Below are positions 29,200-36,815 of a stretch of DNA of 36,815 nucleotides, in pieces. The stretch is from Blastocladiella britannica (lineage: Eukaryota > Blastocladiomycota > Blastocladiomycetes > Blastocladiales > Blastocladiaceae). The translations under genes were made by a program, and so were the position numbers. Each line of letters begins with the position of its first letter. Position 1 is the first letter of the stretch. Where the stretch lies: positions 4,492 to 41,306 of the forward strand of contig MU624611.1 in assembly GCA_025349905.2 (NCBI GenBank), in the 5' to 3' direction. The notes below the pieces were generated by a model. It worked only from the letters and a program-made list of their open reading frames with translations. It did not search any database and had not been told where the DNA came from.

Positions 29200-30851
29200 T
29201 CACTCGGGTGGAGGTGTGGTGGTGGGTGAGGGTGACCCAGGCGGAGTCGATCCCGTCAAAGAAGATCCACGAGGAGGGGTGACTGCCAGTCGGGCGTCGT
29301 CGGGCGCGCCTGTTGTCTTCTGAGGTGAACCGGGTGCCGGTTCTGCTACTGCCGAAGGCGCCGGATTGGCCGAAGAGCCATTATCGGCGCCACCCGACTC
29401 GAGCCACTTCTCGTAGTCGCGCAGTCGCGCTTCATCGTCGGCCGACGACTGCTTGTTGCGCTTGTACTTTGTGCCGTCAAACAGGTCGGCGATCACGCGG
29501 ATCCCGCCAAAGTACCGACCATCCATGACCTGTGTTTTTTTATTTCAGTGAGTACTTATAAGCTCGAGTGAAAACGGAAAAAAAAAACTACCTTGATGCA
29601 GGCGAGAGCGCTGATTTCCTCTTTGAATCGGACCATCACGACGCCGTCGGCCTCGGCCTGTTGAGAAAAGAAGTTGAGTTACACTTAAGAACATGGAAAC
29701 AGGAACATACGTACATCGTACACCGTCACGTTGGTCACCTCGCCGACTTTTTCGCACTCGCCCCGAACATCCTCGGCAATGTCCAGCAGCAACGTCGGCG
29801 ACTCGGCCATTTCCCGCAACGTAAACATGTGCTTGAGCACCACGACCCTTGAGAACGAAGCCAGTTTCTTTTCGGACGGGCCGGACTCGAACCAGTCGAG
29901 TTTTCTGTATTAAAATACCATCATAAATGAGAATACGAGCATTAAACGAGAAAGGACAACAACAACGTACCGATCCAGCTTGGCCCGTTTCCGCTGCGCC
30001 GTCTTCTTATCCAGCACCAGCTTGGATTGCGCCGCGGCCTTCTTCTCCTCGTCCGATTTCTCGCGGAACTGCGCCTGCGCGACCTTGATCGGCGGATTGA
30101 GCACCGAGTCCTCGGGCCGGTCCGAGTACAGCGGGCACTCGTCCTGTAAGTGAATGGCCAGCTCCACCGACTCAGGCTTGTAGTAGGTGACGAGCGCGTC
30201 GCCTTTAGGCTGTTTCGTGGTCGGATCGGTGTAGATCTTCACTTTTGGCAGACCCGTGGCCAAGTCCTCCATGATGATGCCGTACTTGGAAAAGGTGGTC
30301 GCGAGTTGCGCAGCGGTCACGGTCGTCGGGAGATTGGACAAGTAGATGGACGAGACTACTTGCTTGGGTTTGGCGGCGGCGGCGGTGGCAGAGGCGGGAG
30401 GAGGAGCGATCCGGCGCCGTTTTTGGTCGTTTGGGTCGTCGTCGTCTGCACCAATGAGGTTCTCGGCGGCGGCCATGTCAGCTTTGCCCTTTGGCACGCG
30501 TTTCCGTTTCGCGGCGGCGCGTCGCGTCCCAGCAGCGGCCAGTCCAGAACCATGCCCAAGATCGTCGTCAATATCGTCATTGATATCGTCGTCGCGCTGA
30601 TCGTCCACGTCGTCGTCCACGTCGTCGTCGCCATTCAACAAGTGGTCAATCACCGGAAACCAGGCCGAGGAGCTGCCTTTGGTTGCGGTACCGGTCGCCG
30701 TCAGCTCCCACTCGATGCCCTCGGCGTCCACGTAGCGCGGGCAGCGCGTGAACGGGTCCATGTAAACGCGCGGGTCGGCCGCGAGGTTGTGTGCGTCGGG
30801 CACCTGCAGGAGGTGCTCGTCCTGCTTTTGTGCTTCGTTATTGGCGGCCAT
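29200..30851 (-). CDS. CUS2: Splicing factor Cus2 / Tat-SF1 homologue
   Basis: Four exons: 30851-29971, 29904-29715, 29657-29592 and 29529-29200 (introns 66, 57 and 62 nt). The product is 488 residues. Cus2/Tat-SF1 binds U2 snRNP (SF3b) and helps form the prespliceosome. The N-terminus has a GYF-like patch (YVDAEGIEWEL), a long Asp-rich stretch (75-97) and basic clusters (RRAAAKRKRVPKGK, KRRR) that fit a nuclear signal. RRM1 spans about 168-262 (IYLSNLP). The second RRM, about 309-402, is a U2AF-homology motif: VVVLKHMFTLRE, DGVVMVRF, and the Arg-x-Phe loop in GRYFGG. The C-terminal 75 residues are Pro/Ser/Thr-rich. Exon joins follow the family sequence. The start codon is 51 nt after the adenylate kinase stop. 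Confidence 0.9.
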
Positions 30852-30863
30852 TATATAGAATCC

Positions 30864-30869
30864 TTTATT
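30864..30869 (-). terminator. AATAAA poly(A) signal just upstream of the CUS2 start
   Basis: The minus-strand hexamer lies 34 nt after the adenylate kinase stop and 12 nt before the CUS2 ATG (30851). Cleavage at the usual distance would fall at or inside the first CUS2 codons. Confidence 0.5.
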
Positions 30870-30902
30870 GATGAAACGAAAAGAGAATCAACTCGACTCG
30901 GA

Positions 30903-33830
30903 TCACGACCACGCCTTGAACGCCGCCATGGTATCGGCCGTGATGTCGTCCACGCTGCGCGTCGCGTCGACCTTACACACCACGCCGCGCGCGTCAAAGA
31001 AATCCACCACGGGCACCGTGGTCGCATGGAACGTGTCAATCCGCTTCTTGATCGACTCGGCATTGTCGTCGGCGCGGCCCGACGTCTCCCCACGTTTCAG
31101 GAGCCGACCCACCAGCGTTTCGGCCGGGCAGTCGTAGTACAGCACGCATCGTGGCGGGAGGATCTATTTTTATTTTTTACATGTCCTTGTTAGATGAGGA
31201 TCACGATCCAAGAGATGAAAGGAAGAAAATACCATCACAATATCTTGCGCCTGCTCGAGCGTCCGTGGGTACCCGTCCACCAGGTACCCGGGAGCACCGG
31301 GACTGGCACGCATGCCCATCAGCAGCAGCGTCCGGATCATATCCTGTTCATTTCGTTTGAGTGAGTATATGTGAAACATAAAAGAAAAATGAAAGGAAAC
31401 AACGTACTATTGGTACCATACCACCGTCCTTCATGATCGCCTCGGCCTGCTTGCCAATCGGCGACCCGTTGGCCACTTCGGCCCGCAGCAGATCGCCCGT
31501 CGACAAATGCACGTACTTGAAGTGCTCGACCAACCGGTCGCATTGCGTGCCTTTCCCACTACATGCGAAGTGTTAATGACCAACTCCTCAACAGAAAAAG
31601 TTATGACATACCTCCCAGGCCCACCCAACACAAACACGACGTTCTCAAACACCAACCGCTTAAGCGCATGCTGTCCATGATCGGTCTCCCATCGGTGCGA
31701 GTCGATCGCCCGACACGTCGTCTCCAACACCGATTCGACCGACGCGTCCGACGAGATGGTCGCCACTTTGCCCAGCGCCCGGTAATAGTCCACGACCGGC
31801 ATCGACGTGTCATGGAACGTCTTGAACCGTTTCTGGATCGACGCCAAGTTATCGTCGGCGCGGCCGGACGTTTCCCCGCGCTTCAGTAGCCGCGACTCGA
31901 GTAACGGTAACGGGCAGTCGTAGAACAGGACGAGCGAAGGGGTGCACATCTTGCGCTCCCACTCGACTGCTTGCGTGATCTCACGGGGGAAACCGTCAAT
32001 CAGGAACCCGGACGCGGTGCCGTCGACCGCTTCTACTGCGCGCTTCACCACGCTCAGCGTCACTTCTAAGGGTACAATCGCACCTTCCTTCATGTACTCG
32101 TTAACGCGGCGACCCAAGTCCGAGCCCGTGGCTACCTCGTCGCGGAGCAAGTCGCCGACCGATAAGTGCGCGAGCGTGTACAGTTCGCGGATCTTGGCGC
32201 ACTGGGTGCCTTTTCCAGACCCTGGTCCGCCTTTTTATTTTATGTCTTCGTGGGTTAGCATCATTTCAACAACTAATGACATAAATAACGGACCCAGCAC
32301 AAAGATCAGCGGCCGGCCCTTCAAGTCCACGCCGTCCTTTGGCCGCCACCCTTCAACCCGCTCCAGAACCTTCCCGCGAGTCACCGCATACACGGTATCC
32401 ACTGCCAACACCGACGAAATCTCCAGCACTTTGCCGCGGCCGCGGTAATGGTCGACCACTGGCACCGACTGGTCCGTAAACGTCTTGAAACGTTTCTGAA
32501 TGGCCGCCAAGTTATCGTCGGCGCGGCCGGACGTTTCCCCGCGCTTCAGCAGCCGCTGCTCAAGAGTGGCCAGCGGGCAGTCAAAGAACAAGATGAAATC
32601 GGGGACCAGCGACGTGGCGCGCTCAAATGCTGTCGCTTGGTCAAGTTCCCGCGGGAAACCGTCGACCAAGAAACCGGACGTGGAAGGGTTGGCGTCGAGC
32701 GACGATTGGATGCTGGTGCGCAGTAGGTTGATGGTGACGCTCTATTCAAGTTTGTTATGAGTTTATCTATATGGGGATGTGTAAAAATGAATGCACCATT
32801 GGAACCAGCTGGCCCTCGGCCATGATCCGATTGAGTTCGGCTCCCAGCACTGATCCAGTAGCCACCTCGGCGCGCAGAAGATCTCCCGCCGATAGGTGCG
32901 TGAGGTTGAATTCCTCTTTGAGTCGGACGCACTGCGTGCCCTTTCCACTGTTTAATATTTCGTTATTATTAAGAGGGTTTTATGGTATGTGTAATTAAGG
33001 AAGACATACCTGCCAGGCCCACCCAAAACAAACACGAGTGCGCGGCCCCCCAGATCCATTGGATCCGTGTTGAGGGGCGGGAGCGTTGTCGTTGTCGCAT
33101 CAGCAGGTGCCGGTCGTTGTTTCATGGGCTGCGGCTGAGCCTGCGGTTGGGGAATCTGCGGTTGAAGCTGCGGTTGAAGCTGCTGCGGCGCAATCGTCGG
33201 AAGCGGCGGCAAATGCTTCCCCGTTGGCGACGGCGACGAAGACGGCGATGACGGCGAATACGACGACGACCGCACGTGCGGCATTGCCACGGGATCGGTA
33301 GCCGCCCACGACGGCCGAACCGGGTCCCGGTGCGGACCCACAGGCACTCCGACCACCGCCAGCGGCTCCACGTGCCGTTTGGGGTCGATGCGGCGCGGGT
33401 ACGCAGCGCCTGCCGGGTTGGTGGACCGGCGCGAGTGCGATCCCGTCTTCCCACCACCGTTGCCTCCTCCTCCAAATAACCCTTCGAGTGCATGAACCAG
33501 CGAGTACGGCGTTTGGTGGTGCTGCGGAGGCGACCCGGTGACGATGCCGCCGCTGACGCTGGTATGCGCGTGGGCCGGGAACGGGCCCGGAGCAGGCATT
33601 GGAGCCGCGAGAGCCGCGGGCGTGCCGGCAAGATGCTCGTCCCAGGCGCCAGGAGGGTGGCCCGACGCGGCGGTGGAGATCGGGGCCGCGTGGTAGCCGT
33701 GCGCGTGTTCTGCTGCTGCCCCCGGAGAAGACGACGAGGACGGCAATGCGGGGAGCGCCTTGGACAGCGGCGGCGGCGGCAAAGGTAGGGGGCGGTCGGA
33801 TCCGACGAGTCCAGGGTGGTGGGGGGCCAT
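30903..33830 (-). CDS. Three-domain adenylate kinase with Pro-rich N-terminus
   Basis: Seven exons: 33830-33010, 32947-32797, 32741-32294, 32230-31612, 31558-31408, 31343-31233 and 31163-30903 (introns 53-69 nt). The product is 853 residues. It catalyses phosphate exchange between adenine nucleotides (ATP + AMP to 2 ADP). The first 260 residues are Pro/Ser/Gln-rich and look disordered. Three kinase domains follow, with P-loops GGPGSGKGT starting near residues 270, 474 and 676. Each has the AMP-site STGDLLR/SAGDLLR/SVGDLLR block, a (F/Y)LVDG(F/Y)P-type segment, and a lid with [11 protein letters not shown]. All three keep the P-loop Lys and the lid Arg residues, so all may be active. Multi-domain adenylate kinases are known from cilia and flagella; a flagellar role is an inference that would suit a zoosporic fungus. 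Confidence 0.9.
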
Positions 33831-33883
33831 GGTTCGGTGATCTATGCTACCGGTATTCGTTTATAGGGATAGTCTGTATACTT

Positions 33884-33892
33884 TTTTATATA
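33884..33892 (-). promoter_or_regulatory. TATA-like box upstream of adenylate kinase
   Basis: TATATAAAA on the minus strand, 54 nt before the ATG at 33830, in the 141-nt gap after the NAD synthetase stop. Position and sequence fit a TATA element. No other core element is evident. Confidence 0.35.
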
Positions 33893-33971
33893 TGTGCAAA
33901 TGCAAGTATGATGCAAAGTATGCGAATATGTGATAAGATCGGAAAAAGGTTTTGCTGAATTTCCCATCACA

Positions 33972-36414
33972 TCAAACCTTATCCCCGGCAGCCGCCGCTG
34001 GCCCTGATGAGGCCGCTTCCAACACCCGCACCGCGGCGTCCATCTCGCCAAACTGCCACTCGAACCGCGCCGGGTACAAGAACGGCCGCAGATCGAACCG
34101 GTTATCGTCGGTCCCGTACGCTTCGGCGTGGTAGCTCGGGGTCAGCGTGGTCATCTTGTGCCGGTTGATCGCATAGTAAGTCCAGAACCTCTTTACTTTC
34201 GCCGCCACCTCGTGCGCGGGCATCGCGTTGCCCCAGGTCTGTGCGAGCGCCGCAAACATCGAAAAGGGCCCGTTCTTGCCGATCTTGCGTAGACGGCCAT
34301 ACTCGGACAACTCGGCGTATGTCATGCCCATGTCGGCCTCGTCCGCTTGCGTGTAGGTCGCGGTGATGGGCTCTAGCTCGGCCGTGGGGACTGCGTCTAG
34401 GAAACCGCCCAGGACCGGCAGATCGTACCGGTCCTGCGCCCACCCGATAAACTGGCGTAGGTCCGTCTTGGAAATGCCGCCGATCGGGTTCAGGTCCGCT
34501 GACGAGCAGTCGTACTTGGTCAAGTACCCGCGCAAACTATTTTTGTGGGATGGTGAGTCAGTCATCCATACAATAAAATACATAAAAGGAGACATACCTC
34601 TCGTCCACATTGGCACTGCCCAGTACCAGCAACCCGCCCTCGCGTCCACGCACCCAGCACAGCAGCTGCGCCAGCAAGTAGGAGACCACCATCCTCGACC
34701 GCGCCTGGATGTTTTGCAACGCCAAGTTCTCGGCCGTCGACCCGCCATGCACTTTAAACCGCGGAGTCTTTCCGGTCACGGCCGAAAACACGGTCAACAG
34801 TGCGGACGTGATGCCGTCGATCGGGACTTGCAAATGGTACGCGCCGATCGCGTTGGCCAAATCGGCGGCACGGCCACGGGTCTCGGCTGACGAGTGTGCA
34901 GAGCCCAGGTAGGACGAGTGAAAGATGCGCCCACACAGGTCCTGTGGTGAGTTTGGAACCCAGTCGCCGTCCATGCCCGCGATCCGGCGCGCATCGGACC
35001 GCACCACGTCGCGGTTGTACGCGTCGGCTCCCGCGCCCGTGTCGTGGCACGCCGCGTGCACCAGCCGGCACATTGAGTACACGATCACCGCCGTCGCGCA
35101 CGAGTCGATTCCGCCCGACAGCGGCAAGAAAAACCCTTGCGTCCGCGACCGCCGCAAGTAGTCCCATAGCCAGCACGCGGGGCCCAGCGCAATCTCTTCC
35201 TCGGGGACACACATGGGCGGGTTGGCGATCGGCGTGTCGGGACGCACGGCAAACGGGCTCCCAGTGCCGCCATGGCTGGCTGACATGGCTGCGGGCAAAG
35301 CGCGGACGGGTGGGTGTGCGGCCGGGTCGGATGCGGCGACGGTGGCGGCGGCGGCTGCGATCATGGCGCTGGGCGACGACGACGCCGACCGCGAAATGAT
35401 CCGCGGCAATAATGGATGCTGCTGGCCGGGAACAACGGCAACCGCAAGCGTGTCCCACACGGACCGCGCCAGCGCCAAGTCCGCGCGCACCCGCGGGTAG
35501 CGTGCGGCCGCCGCAGCCTGCATGCCCGACGACGACCGGCCGGACCGGAACGCGCGCACGTGGTCCAAGTCCACGGTGGCAGTGAGCACGTCCACGTCGG
35601 CGAGCGAGAACTGGCGCGCGAGCTGCACCACGGCGCCATTGACCGCGACCATCGACGACGCGTCGTAGTACACGCGCTCGCCGTCGCACCCGGCCAGATT
35701 CGCGTACACGTACACGCCCCCAACTTTGCGCGTGGCTCCACACACCAGGTCCAACCGAGTGCGCAACTTGCGCAGCTCGTGGTGTGAGCCCGAGCTATTG
35801 AGAAACACCTCGGCGCCGTCCAGTGCCATGGGGACGTGCGGGGACGCCGCCGCAAACACTTCCTCGCAGGTCTCGATCCCAATCACCGTGTCCAACGTCT
35901 CGATCACAGCGTCGCCAAAGGGCACCCGCGACTGCCCCGTCGCCGCGGCCACAAAGCCCGGGAGCACGTGGTCCTCGATCTCGCGCACTCGCGTCCACGG
36001 CGTGAACCACCGCAGTTCGCGGTAGTTGCCGTCGTTGGCCAGGTGCATTTTGGGCCGGATCAGCACAATCTTGCCGGCGTGCACCACCACCTGGCAGTTG
36101 TAGTTGGCGCCCCTGTGGTGCACAGGCATCCCAAAGGTGGCGATCATGGGTCTTGTGGTTGTGGTTGTCGTCGAAGCCAGGGCTGGGTGCTGCAGGAGCG
36201 TGACCAGCACCTGCCACGAGTGGGCCTCGGTGTCGGGCTCGTGGAAATGGTCGTTGCATCCGTACCCCGGGATCTCGAGCTCGGGCCCGATACGGAGAGA
36301 TGCACCCTTGGCGGCGGCCACGTCGAGCGACCGCAAGATCCGTTGCCGGTTGCCAGTGAAATCGAGCGCCCACTGCTTGAGCGAGCAGGTGGCGACGACA
36401 GCGAGGTGTCCCAT
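33972..36414 (-). CDS. QNS1: Glutamine-dependent NAD+ synthetase
   Basis: Two exons, 36414-34598 and 34536-33972. The 61-nt intron interrupts NVDES-LRGYLTKYDCSS, phase 2. The product is 793 residues, longer than the 700-715 usual in the family. The enzyme amidates nicotinate adenine dinucleotide to NAD+, with ammonia released from glutamine. The N-terminal nitrilase domain has its triad Glu45 (GPELEIPGYGC), Lys122 (RPKMHLANDGNYRE) and Cys183 (GIETCEE). The synthetase domain has the ATP PP-loop SGGIDS (433-438), preceded by PEEEIALGPACWLWDYLRR. The extra length is mostly an Ala/Ser/Pro-rich insert at about 335-395 between the two domains. C-terminal landmarks are SADLNPIGGISKTDLR and TPSYHAEAYGTDDNRFDLRPFLYP. 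Start and stop are clear. It is cytosolic by family; no targeting signal is seen. Confidence 0.95.
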
Positions 36415-36815
36415 CCTAAAATTTTATTCCAGTGCGCTATGTAAGGACGAGTATCAAGAACAAAGAACAAACGAGGTCGCGGGGGAAAGAACTACACGGC
36501 TGCGCACTGAACAGAGTTCGGGTGTTGGAATTCTGAGATGGAAGTGAAGTGGAACAAAACGTCCGTTTTATCGCCAATGGAATTCTTCAGTCCTTGTTTT
36601 TCCTGCACCAAACCAAGCTGTTTTTTTCGTTTTTCTTGCTGGAATTCCACGAGCATTATCTCAGTCCGATCATGCTACCGGAATTCCGGGCTGTCATTCC
36701 ACGACCGATCCAATACCCCCGACCATGTTGACTTCCCCTTGCGCGGGCGCTTCGCCAATCCATGCCCGCCCCGCCGTGCGTCCGAGGCCATCGGCCGCTT
36801 TCTTCCCGCCGCAGC
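36415..36815. other. Upstream flank of NAD synthetase, no gene seen
   Basis: Promoter side of QNS1 and the right end of the window. Open frames here are under 65 codons and have no coding signature. It contains four copies of GGAATTC within 160 bp (36527, 36579, 36641, 36680). The last 100 bases become GC-rich again and may be the edge of another gene. Confidence 0.5.

Noticed and set aside
35416..36444. Plus-strand frames up to 202 codons opposite NAD synthetase
   Set aside because: They overlap conserved nitrilase-domain coding sequence on the other strand and resemble nothing known.
1..36815. tRNA, rRNA, CRISPR arrays, transposons and long terminal repeats
   Set aside because: I looked for cloverleaf-like stretches, regular spaced repeats, transposase or reverse-transcriptase motifs and long inverted or direct repeats, and found none that I could support by eye.

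Overview
The window is nuclear DNA of a compact, GC-rich eukaryote. It holds 18 protein-coding genes or gene remnants on both strands. Eleven or more are split by very short GT-AG introns: I placed 27 introns, 40-95 nt long, most near 60 nt. Intergenic gaps are often under 150 bp. There are no operons, mobile elements, CRISPR arrays or RNA genes that I can support. Fungal-type TRM5, CUS2, QNS1 and peroxisomal acyl-CoA oxidase genes, a three-domain adenylate kinase, and large proteins full of Leu-x-Trp-Trp-Trp repeats together suggest an early-diverging, probably flagellated fungus. Blastocladiomycota (Allomyces-like) is my best guess. It is inference from composition and recall, not a search result.

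Left part (1-9700): a tryptophan-motif repeat protein; two tandem paralogous kelch-type membrane proteins with identical exon-1 length and intron position; and a long ankyrin-repeat protein with an F-box-like segment in the middle. Middle part (9700-18100): a five-exon acyl-CoA oxidase ending in the peroxisomal signal AKL, an O6-methylguanine-DNA methyltransferase, a second W-repeat protein, an NmrA-like Rossmann protein and a third W-repeat protein. Region 18100-23500: two small reading frames that look frameshifted, an orphan Cys-rich single-pass membrane protein, and a secreted Thr/Val-rich mucin-like protein with 17-residue repeats.

Right part (23500-36815): a mitochondrial 3-hydroxyacyl-CoA dehydrogenase and a phytanoyl-CoA dioxygenase-like gene diverge from a 134-bp promoter. 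They are followed by TRM5 and a seven-helix membrane protein on the plus strand. On the minus strand, QNS1 (NAD synthetase), the three-domain adenylate kinase and CUS2/Tat-SF1 lie head to tail.

Functionally, three genes belong to fatty-acid breakdown (acyl-CoA oxidase, hydroxyacyl-CoA dehydrogenase, phytanoyl-CoA dioxygenase-like). Two act in nucleotide and cofactor supply (adenylate kinase, NAD synthetase), two in RNA maturation (TRM5, CUS2) and one in DNA repair. The rest are repeat-rich surface or interaction proteins of unknown role. The most notable points are: a Gly where acyl-CoA oxidases carry the catalytic Glu; a triplicated adenylate kinase whose first and third domains share a P-loop intron and a 151-nt exon; the W-repeat family; and an adenylate-kinase poly(A) signal that sits just before the CUS2 start codon.
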